DNA of 62,652 nucleotides from an uncultured Eubacteriales bacterium (GTDB lineage Bacteria > Bacillota > Clostridia > Peptostreptococcales > Anaerovoracaceae). Below are positions 52,629 through 62,508 of this stretch, piece after piece; positions within the stretch are counted from its first letter, which is position 1, and every line of letters begins with the position of its first letter. The notes below the pieces were generated by a model. The model ran no database searches. It worked only from the letters and a program-made list of their open reading frames with translations, and had not been told where the DNA came from. Where the stretch lies: assembly GCA_902779185.1 (NCBI GenBank), contig CACZAM010000007.1, positions 1 through 62,652 on the forward strand. The letters run 5' to 3'. The position numbers and the translations under genes are program-made.

Positions 52629-54281
52629 ATGACGAAATGGAAAGATGTATATCCAAGGCCTCAGCTGGTTAGAGAGAAATGGCTGAGTCTTGACGGTGAA
52701 TGGACATTAAGTATCAAAAAAATTAATGAAGCAGGCCTTCCGCCAAAGCCGAAAAAAATCAATGTGCCTTTCTGTCCTGAAAGCATGCTGTCAGGACTCA
52801 ACAGGATCACACGTCCGGACGAGCTTCTGCTTTATGGACGGGGATTTTCGATTCCGGAAGAATGGAAGGGAATGAGGCTGATCCTTCATCTGGGGGCCGT
52901 CGACCAGACCGCAAAGGTGTATGTTGACGGAAAATACGCGGGTTCACATGAAGGAGGATATCTGCCTTTCAGCTTTGATATCACGGAGCTGCTGAATGAT
53001 GGTGATGATGCTTCTGTCCACAGTGTGATAGTGGAAGCGCGTGACAACCTTGATCACAAGTATCCATGGGGCAAGCAGAAGGTCAGAAACGGCGGCATGT
53101 GGTACACTCCTGTGTCAGGAATCTGGCAGAGCGTCTGGCTTGAGCCTGTACCTGAGAAACACATTGAGTCTCTTACCATAGACACCGGACTGGACTGGGC
53201 TGAGATCAGGGCATATGGGGTCACAGAGGGTACTCTTGAGCTTTGCGGTAAAGCATATGAGCTCACTGAAGTGACAGACAGCGGGGTACCGTGCGCTTCA
53301 GTCCGTATAGAAATAGACGAACCTGAGCTCTGGACGCCTGAAGATCCTCATCTCTACGAGTTCAGTATCACGAGCGGTGATGACAGTGTCAGATCGTACT
53401 TTGCCCTCCGGACTCTCACCATAGAAAACAAGGGGGGATGCACCAGACTCTGCCTTAACGGATTGCCGTATTTCTTTAACGGTGTACTTGATCAGGGTTA
53501 CTGGCACGACGGCATCTATACACCATCTTCGCCTGACAAATATGCTGAAGACATACGTGCCATGAAGTCTCTCGGCTACAACACTCTGCGAAAGCATATA
53601 AAGATTGAGCCCGAAATATTCTATTACGAGTGCGACAGACTTGGAATGGCTGTGTTCCAGGATATGGTGAACAACTCGGATTATTCATTCATAATGGATT
53701 CAGTGCTCCCGATGATGGGAAGGAACAAAATTGACGATAAGGATTTACACGACGATCCTGAAAGCAGGATGATATTCCTTGAATCCATGGAGGGAACGGT
53801 AAGAACTCTATACAATCATCCGTCGATCTGTTACTGGACCATCTTCAATGAAGGCTGGGGACAGTTCGAAGCTGATGCGGCTTACGACAGACTGAAGGAT
53901 CTTGACAGTTCGAGATTCATCGACAGCACATCAGGCTGGTTCTGGCAGAACAAGAGTGATGTAGACAGCTATCATGTATACTTCAGGAAAATCGACCTTA
54001 AGCCTGGCAGCAGACCGCTGGTCATCAGCGAATTCGGAGGGTATGCGTGTAAGCTTCCGGGATATTACTACGGCGGCAGGAGAGACTACGGATACAGAAA
54101 ATGCGCGGACAGGGCGGCTTTGCAAAAAGATATCACCCGGCTGTATGAGGAGGAAATAAAACCTCTGGTGGCAAGGGGCCTGAGCGCCGCCATATATACT
54201 CAGCTATCTGACGTTGAAGATGAAACCAACGGGCTGCTCACTTATGACCGCGAGATTATGAAGGTGGATTCAATCTTCTAA
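52629..54281 (+). CDS. GH2 family glycoside hydrolase (beta-galactosidase/glucuronidase-like)
   Basis: A 550-residue cytosolic GH2 enzyme, much shorter than LacZ. It has the sugar-binding domain (WLSLDGEWTL, YGRGFSIPEEW, DQTAKVYVDGKYAGSHEGGY, SGIWQSVWLE), the Ig-like domain (ELWTPEDPHLYE) and a TIM barrel with acid/base Glu408 (IFNEGWGQ) and nucleophile Glu468 (VISEFGGYA). The domain order matches a GH2 subgroup often annotated as sugar-binding domain-containing protein. The substrate cannot be read from sequence. The four-palindrome array just upstream probably controls it. Site AAGGTG. Confidence 0.88.
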   Translation: MTKWKDVYPRPQLVREKWLSLDGEWTLSIKKINEAGLPPKPKKINVPFCPESMLSGLNRITRPDELLLYGRGFSIPEEWKGMRLILHLGAVDQTAKVYVDGKYAGSHEGGYLPFSFDITELLNDGDDASVHSVIVEARDNLDHKYPWGKQKVRNGGMWYTPVSGIWQSVWLEPVPEKHIESLTIDTGLDWAEIRAYGVTEGTLELCGKAYELTEVTDSGVPCASVRIEIDEPELWTPEDPHLYEFSITSGDDSVRSYFALRTLTIENKGGCTRLCLNGLPYFFNGVLDQGYWHDGIYTPSSPDKYAEDIRAMKSLGYNTLRKHIKIEPEIFYYECDRLGMAVFQDMVNNSDYSFIMDSVLPMMGRNKIDDKDLHDDPESRMIFLESMEGTVRTLYNHPSICYWTIFNEGWGQFEADAAYDRLKDLDSSRFIDSTSGWFWQNKSDVDSYHVYFRKIDLKPGSRPLVISEFGGYACKLPGYYYGGRRDYGYRKCADRAALQKDITRLYEEEIKPLVARGLSAAIYTQLSDVEDETNGLLTYDREIMKVDSIF

Positions 54282-54300
54282 AGAGTATTTTAAGAGCATG

Positions 54301-54344
54301 AAAAAAATGGTTGATGCCCTGGAGCACCAACCGTTTTTTGTTTT
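54301..54344. terminator. bidirectional terminator between convergent genes
   Basis: A7 (54301-54307), then GGTTG-A-TGC pairing with GCA-C-CAACC (one mismatch), then GTTTTTTG. The A-run and T-run on the two sides allow use by both the GH2 gene and serA. Confidence 0.82.
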
Positions 54345-54363
54345 GTCTTGATATGTTAAGTTT

Positions 54364-55500
54364 TTACAGAACTCTTGCCTTGATTACGCAGTCGCAGCTG
54401 AATGGCTCTGTACCTGCTGCAACGTCAGCGATGAAATAACCGAAGTCGTTAGCTCTGTTCTTTGTACCTGCGAATCCTGCGAGCTTGTCGCCGTAGAACG
54501 CCTCCATCTTAGCCTTGATCTCGTCTGCTGTCTTATCACTCTTTACAACGAAGCAGTGTCTCTCAGCGCCTTTTCTCTCCATGGAAACTCTTGGGAAGTT
54601 GACCGAGTTGATGATGTTTCCGTTCTCAAGGTAGTCCATGAGCTGATCTGTAGCCATGATAGCGCAGTTCTCTTCAGCCTCAGCTGTGGAAGCTCCGAGG
54701 TGAGGTGTAGCGACGATACCCTTCTTGCCGATGTACTCAGGCTCGAGGAGGTCTGTCATGTACTTTCTCATCTTACCGGACTCAAGAGCCTCAACTACGT
54801 CGTCAACAACGATGAGGTCAGGCCTTGCGTAGTTCATGAAGATGACTCCGTCTTTCATCTTTGCGATGAGGTCCTTGTTTACCATACCCTTTGTTGTAGG
54901 CAGGGAAGGAACGTGGATGGTGATGAAGTCGCACTCAGGAACCATCTCTTCTGTGCTGTCCTTGAGCTCTACAGGAGCTGTCAGGCAAGGATGCGGTGTG
55001 AATGCTTCATAGCCGACTACATTCATGCCGAGAGCATAAGCTGCGTTTGCGATCTTTGCTCCGATGGCGCCGAGGCCGATGACTCCGAGAGTCTTGCCTG
55101 CGATCTCTGTGCCTGCGAACTGTTTTTTGCCTTTTTCAACGTTAGTTGCTACATCGCCTTCGAGTGTCTGACCCCATGCGATACCCTCATAAATATTACG
55201 GGCACCCATGATCATGCCTGCTACTGCGAGCTCCTTAACTGCGTTTGAGTTAGCGCCAGGAGTGTTGAATACAACGATGCCTTTCTCAGCGCATTTGTCG
55301 AGAGGAATGTTGTTTACGCCGGCTCCGGCTCTTCCGACTGCAAGAAGGTTGTCGGAAAGTTCCATGTCGTGCATCTTGAAGGATCTTAAGATGATGCCGT
55401 TAGCTTTATCTACGTCGTCTGTAAGTTCAAACTTGTCAGTAAGTCTGCACAGACCCTTCTGGGAAATGTTGTTAAGAGTACCGATGAAATACTTGTCCAT
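54364..55500 (-). CDS. serA: D-3-phosphoglycerate dehydrogenase
   Basis: A 378-residue 2-hydroxyacid dehydrogenase starting serine synthesis. The NAD turn is GVIGLGAIGAKIANAA (about residues 139-154), and the catalytic His is in TPHLGASTAEAEENC. GRAGAGVNNIP and the C-terminal block GNIINSVNFPRV are characteristic of SerA. A C-terminal domain of about 65 residues follows, perhaps a reduced ACT-like domain. GGAGGA precedes the start. With serC 2 kb away, two of the three serine genes are here; serB is not seen. Confidence 0.92.
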   Translation of the reverse strand: MDKYFIGTLNNISQKGLCRLTDKFELTDDVDKANGIILRSFKMHDMELSDNLLAVGRAGAGVNNIPLDKCAEKGIVVFNTPGANSNAVKELAVAGMIMGARNIYEGIAWGQTLEGDVATNVEKGKKQFAGTEIAGKTLGVIGLGAIGAKIANAAYALGMNVVGYEAFTPHPCLTAPVELKDSTEEMVPECDFITIHVPSLPTTKGMVNKDLIAKMKDGVIFMNYARPDLIVVDDVVEALESGKMRKYMTDLLEPEYIGKKGIVATPHLGASTAEAEENCAIMATDQLMDYLENGNIINSVNFPRVSMERKGAERHCFVVKSDKTADEIKAKMEAFYGDKLAGFAGTKNRANDFGYFIADVAAGTEPFSCDCVIKARVL

Positions 55501-55667
55501 TATGTCCTCCGCTTTAATGAATAAAAGATTTTTATATAAGCACTTAATTTTCTACAGGCATAGTAACGCTTTATGAGCGGCTGCCCATACACATTTAGTA
55601 TAACACCACGGCAGGTTTACATCAACATCGTAGAGCGCGGACAATACGACAAATACAAGTTGAAACA

Positions 55668-55696
55668 TTGACATGAAATGCATAATATTATATTGA
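55668..55696 (+). promoter_or_regulatory. promoter region of pckA
   Basis: A perfect -35 TTGACA (55668-55673) is followed by overlapping -10 candidates TATATT (55689-55694, spacer 15) and TATTGA (55691-55696, spacer 17). The 254-base serA/pckA gap contains no gene. Confidence 0.55.
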
Positions 55697-55754
55697 GAAA
55701 AAATTGGGTTTTCACAAAAATCATAATTGTAAACAATAAACAGGAGGTATCTAA

Positions 55755-57368
55755 ATGGCAAAAGTTGATCTGACAAAGTATGGGATCACCGGTACTACGG
55801 AGCTGGTCTACAATCCATCATTCGAATTCCTTTTCGAAGAGGAAATGAAGCCTGAACTCGAAGGCTATGACAAGGGACAGCTTACAGAGCTTGACGCGGT
55901 AAACGTAATGACCGGAATCTATACAGGACGTTCGCCTAAAGACAAATATATCGTAATGGATGAAAACTCCAAGGATACAGTTTGGTGGACAACTGAAGGT
56001 TATAAGAACGACAACCACCCGATGTCAGAGGAAGTATGGGCGGAGGTCAAGAATATCGCTATAAACGAACTCTGCAACAAGAGACTGTTCGTTGTAGACG
56101 GATTCTGCGGCACAAACCCTGATACACGCATGGCTATCCGTTTCATCATGGAAGTTGCGTGGCAGGCACACTTCGTAAAGAACATGTTCATCATCCCTAC
56201 AGATGAAGAGCTTGAAAACTTCGAGCCTGATTTCGTAATATACAATGCTTCCAAAGCTAAGATCGAGAACTACAAGGAACTCGGCCTTAACAGTGAGACA
56301 TGCGCTGCATTCAACATCACAAGCCGTGAGCAGGTCATCATCAACACATGGTACGGCGGCGAGATGAAGAAGGGCATGTTCTCGATGATGAACTACTATC
56401 TCCCTCTCAAGGGCATCGCTTCCATGCACTGCTCCGCAAATACAGATATGGAGGGAAAGAACACAGCGATCTTCTTCGGACTCTCCGGAACAGGCAAGAC
56501 CACACTCTCAACAGATCCTAAGAGACTCCTCATCGGAGACGATGAGCACGGCTGGGATGATGAGGGCGTATTCAACTTCGAGGGCGGCTGCTATGCAAAG
56601 GTAATCAACCTCGACAAGGAATCTGAGCCTGATATCTACAACGCTATCAAGCGAGATGCTCTCCTCGAGAACGTAACTGTTGATGCAGACGGCAAGATCG
56701 ACTTCGCTGACAAGAGCGTAACAGAGAATACACGTGTATCGTATCCTATCGAGCACATCCAGAACATTGCAAAGAAGGTAAACGGCAAGTCCGCAGGCCC
56801 TCAGGCTGATAATGTTATCTTCCTCTCTGCAGACGCTTTCGGAGTACTGCCTCCTGTATCGATCCTGACACCGGAGCAGACACAGTACTACTTCCTCAGC
56901 GGATTTACTGCTAAGCTGGCCGGAACAGAGAGAGGCATCACAGAGCCTACACCTACATTCTCCGCCTGCTTCGGACAGGCATTCCTCGAGCTGCATCCTA
57001 CAAAGTACGCAGAGGAGCTCGTAAAGAGAATGGAAAAGAGCGGCGCTAAGGCTTATCTCGTCAACACAGGCTGGAACGGCACAGGCAAGCGTATCTCCAT
57101 CAAGGATACAAGAGGCATCATCGACGCCATCCTCAACGGCGACGTACTCAAGGCTCCTACAAAGAAGATCCCTTACTTCGACTTCGAAGTGCCGACAGAG
57201 CTTCCTGGCGTAGACCCTGGAATCCTCGATCCGAGAGACACATATGCTGACCCGGCAGAGTGGGAAGAGAAGGCAAAGGATCTTGCCGGAAGATTCATCA
57301 AGAACTTCGACAAGTACACTTCCAATGATGCAGGCAAGGCTCTCGTAGCAGCAGGCCCGGCTCTGTAA
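55755..57368 (+). CDS. pckA: phosphoenolpyruvate carboxykinase (ATP)
   Basis: A 537-residue enzyme interconverting oxaloacetate and PEP with ATP. The kinase-1a loop [12 protein letters not shown] begins at Gly242 (Lys248), and [14 protein letters not shown] (kinase-2/Mg site) follows. [16 protein letters not shown] near residue 52 is the substrate-binding block. Strongly biased codons (ATC, CTC, GGC) indicate high expression. In fermenting anaerobes it often runs toward oxaloacetate and ATP. With fumarase and malic enzyme it forms part of a C4 network. Confidence 0.97.
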   Translation: MAKVDLTKYGITGTTELVYNPSFEFLFEEEMKPELEGYDKGQLTELDAVNVMTGIYTGRSPKDKYIVMDENSKDTVWWTTEGYKNDNHPMSEEVWAEVKNIAINELCNKRLFVVDGFCGTNPDTRMAIRFIMEVAWQAHFVKNMFIIPTDEELENFEPDFVIYNASKAKIENYKELGLNSETCAAFNITSREQVIINTWYGGEMKKGMFSMMNYYLPLKGIASMHCSANTDMEGKNTAIFFGLSGTGKTTLSTDPKRLLIGDDEHGWDDEGVFNFEGGCYAKVINLDKESEPDIYNAIKRDALLENVTVDADGKIDFADKSVTENTRVSYPIEHIQNIAKKVNGKSAGPQADNVIFLSADAFGVLPPVSILTPEQTQYYFLSGFTAKLAGTERGITEPTPTFSACFGQAFLELHPTKYAEELVKRMEKSGAKAYLVNTGWNGTGKRISIKDTRGIIDAILNGDVLKAPTKKIPYFDFEVPTELPGVDPGILDPRDTYADPAEWEEKAKDLAGRFIKNFDKYTSNDAGKALVAAGPAL

Positions 57369-57404
57369 TAATTCATAACTGATATCACGATTCTGCCTAT
57401 AAAT

Positions 57405-57426
57405 CTTCACACAAGTGAAGTATAAT
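57405..57426 (+). promoter_or_regulatory. -10 box preceded by inverted repeat, serC leader
   Basis: CTTCAC-ACAA-GTGAAG (57405-57420) abuts a perfect TATAAT (57421-57426). A transcript starting about 57433 would run straight into the hairpin at 57442-57486. This could be a regulated or attenuated serC promoter. Confidence 0.4.
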
Positions 57427-57441
57427 AAATAAGGCAAAAAT

Positions 57442-57486
57442 GACCGCTGGAGCCGGAAAGTGCTCTGGCTGTCAGCGGTCCTTTTT
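57442..57486 (+). terminator. terminator between pckA and serC (or serC attenuator)
   Basis: GACCGCTG pairs with CAGCGGTC (57473-57480) and an inner AGCC/GGCT stem, followed by CTTTTT. It ends pckA transcripts. Because a -10 box lies just before it, it could also attenuate serC. Confidence 0.8.
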
Positions 57487-57531
57487 CAATAACCCTTTTT
57501 ACTACAAACAATTTTACGGAGGTACAGACCA

Positions 57532-58623
57532 ATGGCTGATGATTATCGCGTATATAACTTTTCCGCAGGTCCATCCACACTGCCTGTAGAGGTGCTTAAA
57601 AAGTGTGCTGATGAGATGCTCAACTATGAGGGAACAGGCGAGTCTGTAATGGAAATGAGCCACAGATCCCCTGAGTTCCAGAAGATCATCGATGACGCGG
57701 AAGCTAATCTGCGCAAGCTCATGAACATTCCTGATGATTACTATGTTCTCTTCCTTCAGGGCGGAGCTACACTCCAGTTCTCAATGATTCCTATCAACCT
57801 TATGACAGGAACAGGCAAGGCTGATTACATCGTAGCAGGCCAGTGGGGCAAGAAGGCATGGGAAGAAGCCCGCAAGTTCGGTGACGCCCGCTGCGTAGCT
57901 TCATCCGAAGAGGCTAAATACACATATATTCCAAAGGTAAGCAAGGAAGACATCAGAGATGATGTTGACTACGTATACATCTGCTACAACAACACAGTAT
58001 TCGGAACTCACTATAATGAGCTTCCTGACTTTGGCGATCATCTGCTCGTTGCTGACATGTCGTCCTGCATCCTTTCCGAGGAAGTTGACGTAACAAAGTT
58101 CGGTGTTATCTATGCCGGCGCTCAGAAGAACGTTGCTCCTGCTGGTATGACAATCGTTATTATCAGAAAGGATCTCGTAGGCAAGGCTCCTGCTAACACT
58201 CCGATCTACCTCGACTATAAGACACATGCTGATAAGGGATCGATGTACAACACTCCTCCTTGCTACACGATCTATGTAGCTGGCGAAGTATTCAAGTATC
58301 TGCTTGCAAACGGCGGAATCCCTGCAATGCATGAGAAGGACGTACGCAAGGCTCAGAAGATCTACGATTACCTTGATTCTTCAGAACTCTTCAGAGGAAC
58401 TGTTGCCAAGGAAGACAGATCCCTCATGAACATCCCGTTTGTTACAGGCGATCCTGATCTCGACAAGGAGTTCATCGCCGGAGCAAAGGAGAGAAACATG
58501 ATCAACCTCAAGGGACACAGAATCGCCGGAGGAATGAGAGCTTCCGTTTACAATGCATTCCCTGAAGAAGGCGTTGACGCACTCATCGAATACATGAAGG
58601 AATTTGAGGCTGCACATAAGTAA
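57532..58623 (+). CDS. serC: phosphoserine aminotransferase
   Basis: A 363-residue class V PLP aminotransferase, the second step of serine synthesis (and of pyridoxal phosphate synthesis in some bacteria). YNFSAGPSTLPVEVL starts it; LFLQGGATLQFSMIP is the PLP-phosphate loop, and the PLP lysine is in GVIYAGAQKNVAPAG. The C-terminal GHRIAGGMRASVYNAFP is diagnostic. GGAGG precedes the start. Biased codons suggest high expression. Confidence 0.97.
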   Translation: MADDYRVYNFSAGPSTLPVEVLKKCADEMLNYEGTGESVMEMSHRSPEFQKIIDDAEANLRKLMNIPDDYYVLFLQGGATLQFSMIPINLMTGTGKADYIVAGQWGKKAWEEARKFGDARCVASSEEAKYTYIPKVSKEDIRDDVDYVYICYNNTVFGTHYNELPDFGDHLLVADMSSCILSEEVDVTKFGVIYAGAQKNVAPAGMTIVIIRKDLVGKAPANTPIYLDYKTHADKGSMYNTPPCYTIYVAGEVFKYLLANGGIPAMHEKDVRKAQKIYDYLDSSELFRGTVAKEDRSLMNIPFVTGDPDLDKEFIAGAKERNMINLKGHRIAGGMRASVYNAFPEEGVDALIEYMKEFEAAHK

Positions 58624-58683
58624 GGCTTTCATGATCCGGGGGGAGGATCCCTCCGAAAGAATCATTTTGCGGAGAAGTTAAAA

Positions 58684-60183
58684 GTGTTGAAAAACTGCAA
58701 CACAACACGCATAAGAAAACAGATGGTGGCCATCATATCGGTGTTCCTGATACTGGTGACCACCATCGGTTATATTGCTCATTTTGAGGTCTACGCTGAA
58801 GGCGAGAACAAAGTTGTGCCTAAGAAGGCACCTGCCGTAAGCGCGAGTTCGTACATGGTCATGTCCGGATCCACAAGTGAAAAAGTGGCATCCAAGCATG
58901 CCGACCGCAAGATGCAGCCGGGCAAGATCACCATGCTCATGACGGCGATGGTAGCTCTTGACAACATGTACAACGAGAAGGAGTTAAAAAATACCGTAGA
59001 GACAGGCGATGTAATCGCCAAATACGGGGATACTTTCAAACAGGGTGAGTCCGTGAGCGTCGGAGATCTGCTGAACGCCATGCTGGTGGGCGGAGATGTT
59101 CAGGCAGCGGAACTGCTCGCAAAATACAGCGCGTCATCCAGAGACATTTTCGTTAGGGAAATGAACTCCAAGTGCATGGAACTTGGGCTCATGGATACGC
59201 TGTTTACAAATGCCGCCGGACGTTATGATATAAAAGCATATTCTACTGCTGCGGATCTGGCGGTAATTACGCAGGCCGCTTACAGATATCAGCCGGTCAA
59301 GGATGCGCTGGCAAAGAGAAGCGTGACAATTGCGGCAGTTGAAAAGAAAAACAAGAAACCGAGAGAGATAGAATTCAAGAGTACTGATCCGTTCTTCACA
59401 GGTAATGAAAACACGGAATATGAATACATCAGAGGCGGTATCCTGGGTCTTGTGGATGAGACAGTAAATTCCGCTCAGTTTGCCGCAATCGCAACCAAGG
59501 ACGACATGCAGATGATCGTGGTCCTGATGGATTCGTCTAAAGAGAACACTCTGAGAGAAGCAACATCACTGTTCGAATACGCGGATGCTATAGTAACGAA
59601 GAATACGATCGTTAAAAAGGGCAAAATGGTTGGGCATGCAAGAGTCAGGGGAGGAGCTGTCACGAGAGTTCCGGCATACACCGAAACAAAGGGTTTTGCC
59701 TATGTACCTCCTGAAGGCAGTGACTCTCTTATAGAGACACAGGTAGCGATGTACGACGACCTTAACGCGCCGCTGAGCAAAGGCGACAAAGTCGGGGAAT
59801 TCAGGATATATGTGGCTGATGAACTGAAGGGGACTGTAGATCTTATAATAAAAGAGGATGTGCCTACAGGCTGGTATCTGTCCAGATTCTATATCTCAAA
59901 CATAGCGACTATAGTTTTAGGCGCCATGCTGTTCATGCTCCTGGTATTTCTTCTCAGAGTGGGACATGTCAGACGCCGCCGTGCGAAAAGGCGCGAAGCG
60001 ATCCGCAGAGCCAGGATACGCGAGCTCGCCAGAAAACAGCTTGAAATAGATGAAGACAGAAAGCGCCGCGAGTGGGATGCGAGCGGTTATGAAGAGATGC
60101 CTCCGCGCACCACTGACATACGCAAAGAAGCAGTAGACGAAGAAACTGACAGAAGAGGTAAAAAATCACAGCGGAAAAGGTAG
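58684..60183 (+). CDS. catalytically dead S11 D-Ala-D-Ala carboxypeptidase homolog, membrane anchored
   Basis: A 499-residue protein aligning over its length with the DacF/PBP5 family, including the active DacF-like protein at 32645. All three active-site motifs are lost: S-x-x-K is Lys81-Ile-Thr-Met84 (PGKITMLMT), S-x-N is Gly136-Gly-Asp138 and K-T-G is Leu254-Gly-Leu256. The frame is intact. An N-terminal transmembrane segment (about 14-34), the beta domain and a second helix (IATIVLGAMLFMLLVFLL) lead to a cytosolic tail of about 75 residues very rich in Arg, Lys and Glu. GTG start after GGAGAAG. A binding or scaffolding role at the envelope is inferred. Confidence 0.82.
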   Translation: MLKNCNTTRIRKQMVAIISVFLILVTTIGYIAHFEVYAEGENKVVPKKAPAVSASSYMVMSGSTSEKVASKHADRKMQPGKITMLMTAMVALDNMYNEKELKNTVETGDVIAKYGDTFKQGESVSVGDLLNAMLVGGDVQAAELLAKYSASSRDIFVREMNSKCMELGLMDTLFTNAAGRYDIKAYSTAADLAVITQAAYRYQPVKDALAKRSVTIAAVEKKNKKPREIEFKSTDPFFTGNENTEYEYIRGGILGLVDETVNSAQFAAIATKDDMQMIVVLMDSSKENTLREATSLFEYADAIVTKNTIVKKGKMVGHARVRGGAVTRVPAYTETKGFAYVPPEGSDSLIETQVAMYDDLNAPLSKGDKVGEFRIYVADELKGTVDLIIKEDVPTGWYLSRFYISNIATIVLGAMLFMLLVFLLRVGHVRRRRAKRREAIRRARIRELARKQLEIDEDRKRREWDASGYEEMPPRTTDIRKEAVDEETDRRGKKSQRKR

Positions 60184-60186
60184 AGC

Positions 60187-62121
60187 ATGTTCGATATCAG
60201 TGAAGAACTGAAAAAACTGCCGAAAACTCCCGGCGTGTATATGCATAAGGACAGCCTGGGCGAAGTAATATATGTGGGAAAGGCGATAAACCTCAGAAAC
60301 CGCGTAAGCAGCTACTTCAGAAAAACTTCCCAGGCAGATCCCAAGGTGAGAGCGATGGTCTCCAATATAGCAGAGTTCGAGTACATCAGCTGTGCTACGG
60401 AGATGGAAGCTCTCCTTTTGGAATGCAATCTTATAAAGAAATATATGCCGCGATACAACATCCTTCTTAAGGATGACAAATCGTATCCTTTTATTGAAGT
60501 GACTACTAACGAGGAATTCCCGAGAGTCATAAGCACCCGCAGGCTCAGGCGCGATGGGAACCGCTATTTCGGGCCTTACACGGACGCCGGGGCGGTCAGA
60601 CGTATTCTCGGAATGATCGATGAGATGTATCAGTTCAAAAAATGCCGTCAGCAGGAGTTCCGGAAAGGTGTGAGACCGTGTCTCAATTACTTCATTGGAA
60701 AGTGCCCCGGTGTGTGCACCGGAGAAGCCGATAAGTCCGCTTACAGGGAGAAAATCGATGAAGTGGTAGAAATCCTTTCGGGAAGGGATTCAGCTGTTAC
60801 AGCCAGATTAAAAGCCGAAATGGAGAAGGCCTCTGAAGAACTGCGCTATGAGGACGCAGCCAGATTCAGGGACTACATACGGTCGCTGAAATCGCTGGGA
60901 GAGACACAGCGCGCGACGATGATAAGAGAAAGAGACGCGGACGTGCTCATACCTGTGATCACGCAGAAGACCGGAGTCGTAGCAAGATACAAGGTCGAGG
61001 GCGGCAGAATGAGCGGACGCGAGATCACATATATCAGGAGCGACCATGCCGGCGCGGCCATGCCTGATTCCGAAAAGGAGAAAAAGACGCTCGGCGCAGA
61101 AATGATAGCTTCATTTATCAAGCAGTATTATCCTGAACTTTCAATACTGCCGAGGGAGATCATCCTTCCTTTGCATATCGAAGATGAAGCGCTTCTGGAG
61201 GAGTTCCTTGACAATATAAACGCAGCAAATGCCGAAGGCAGGACTGATGTTATGCACAAGACCCGCTTCATAGTACCTGAGAGGGGCGAAAAGAGGGCAG
61301 TGCTGAAAATGGCGATGGAGGATGCGGTAAAGCTGGCCGGTACACTCGACGAGAAGGCGGAGAGGGAGGCCGAAAGAAGAGATGCTCTGAGAAAAGAGAT
61401 AGCTGCTCTAATAGAATACGCTTCATCGATAAGCGGCAATGCTCCGATCCTCATACCGGAAGATGATGACAGAGAGTACCGTGTGGAGGCATACGATATT
61501 TCAAACTTCAACGGTTTGGATACGGTCGGCGGAATGGTCGTGTATGAGGGCAGAAAGCCAATAAAGAACGACTACAGAAAATTCAAAGTGAGGACTGCCG
61601 AGGGTGATGATTACGGCAGTCTGCGTGAAGTTATATACAGAAGACTCAAGCGTGCGCGGAAGGGCGACGAGGGATTCAGCACTTATCCGGACATCATGTT
61701 CATAGACGGAGGTCTGGGACAGGTGCATGCAGTGAAGGCCGTCGTCGATGCGTTCCGCATCGCGATCCCGGTCGTCGGGCTCGCGAAAGACGATGCGCAC
61801 AGGACGCGTGCCATCGTCTTTGACGACGGCCATGAGATAGATCTTCGTGACAACCGCCTGCTCTTCAGCTACTGCGGCAACATACAGGAGGAGGTCCACC
61901 GCTTCGCGATCACGTACATGTCAGGAGTGAAGGGCAAAAAGATGATCAGATCCGCTCTTGAGGACATTCCGGGCATAGGACCAAAGAGGAGAGGCGAGCT
62001 CCTGAACAGATTCGGAAGCATCAAGGCGATCAAAAATGCCACATACGAAGAACTCATGGAAGTCGACGGAATGAACAGCAAGGCAGCAGAGAGCGTTTTG
62101 GAATTTTTTGCAAATGAATAG
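60187..62121 (+). CDS. uvrC: excinuclease ABC subunit C
   Basis: A 644-residue nuclease subunit of nucleotide excision repair. The GIY-YIG domain is PGVYMHKDSLGEVIYVGKA at the N-terminus, and the UvrB-binding (UVR) motif is near residues 195-230 (EMEKASEELRYEDAARFRDYI). An RNase H-like nuclease domain (YDISNFNGLDTVGGMVV, MFIDGGLGQVHA) and C-terminal helix-hairpin-helix repeats (IPGIGPKRRGELL) follow. Begins 3 bases after the dead S11 gene, so they probably share a transcript. Confidence 0.97.
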   Translation: MFDISEELKKLPKTPGVYMHKDSLGEVIYVGKAINLRNRVSSYFRKTSQADPKVRAMVSNIAEFEYISCATEMEALLLECNLIKKYMPRYNILLKDDKSYPFIEVTTNEEFPRVISTRRLRRDGNRYFGPYTDAGAVRRILGMIDEMYQFKKCRQQEFRKGVRPCLNYFIGKCPGVCTGEADKSAYREKIDEVVEILSGRDSAVTARLKAEMEKASEELRYEDAARFRDYIRSLKSLGETQRATMIRERDADVLIPVITQKTGVVARYKVEGGRMSGREITYIRSDHAGAAMPDSEKEKKTLGAEMIASFIKQYYPELSILPREIILPLHIEDEALLEEFLDNINAANAEGRTDVMHKTRFIVPERGEKRAVLKMAMEDAVKLAGTLDEKAEREAERRDALRKEIAALIEYASSISGNAPILIPEDDDREYRVEAYDISNFNGLDTVGGMVVYEGRKPIKNDYRKFKVRTAEGDDYGSLREVIYRRLKRARKGDEGFSTYPDIMFIDGGLGQVHAVKAVVDAFRIAIPVVGLAKDDAHRTRAIVFDDGHEIDLRDNRLLFSYCGNIQEEVHRFAITYMSGVKGKKMIRSALEDIPGIGPKRRGELLNRFGSIKAIKNATYEELMEVDGMNSKAAESVLEFFANE

Positions 62122-62152
62122 AATTAGCGGCTGTTTGACCGATTATATCCAC

Positions 62153-62181
62153 TTGCTAAAAATAACGCCTCGTGTTATATT
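62153..62181 (+). promoter_or_regulatory. predicted promoter of the DUF1292 gene
   Basis: TTGCTA (62153-62158) and TATATT (62176-62181) are 17 bases apart, 32 bases before the coding start. Confidence 0.55.
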
Positions 62182-62213
62182 GATATAGCATTTCAGGAAA
62201 GGAGAATTGCGTT

Positions 62214-62492
62214 ATGGCAGAAGATATCAAGAACGTAAACGTCGAAGAAGAGGAAGATATCATCACTCTGGAATTTGATGACGACACTGCAGTTGACTGC
62301 TATGTACTGGGCACATTCGAACTGAATGATAAGGAGTATATCGCTCTTGAACCTGAAGACGGCACTGACGATGTTTACATCTACGGATATAAGCAGATCA
62401 GCGATGACGAATTCGAGATCATCGAGATCGAATCCGAAGAGGAATTCGATGCCGCTGCTGCTGAGTTCGATGCCATCATGGCAGAAGAATAA
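62214..62492 (+). CDS. DUF1292 family small acidic protein
   Basis: A 92-residue, very acidic protein. The core DIITLEFDDDTAVDCYVLGTFELNDKEYIAL is the DUF1292 (YrzB-like) pattern, usually encoded beside alaS-ruvX genes in Firmicutes; here it stands alone between uvrC and a tRNA. Function unknown. Own promoter and AAAGGAG site. Confidence 0.88.
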   Translation: MAEDIKNVNVEEEEDIITLEFDDDTAVDCYVLGTFELNDKEYIALEPEDGTDDVYIYGYKQISDDEFEIIEIESEEEFDAAAAEFDAIMAEE

Positions 62493-62508
62493 AAATCAAA
62501 ATTTGTTC

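Noticed and set aside
56508-57437. A 309-codon open frame antisense to pckA
   Set aside because: It is a shadow of a highly biased gene. pckA has every catalytic motif on the other strand.
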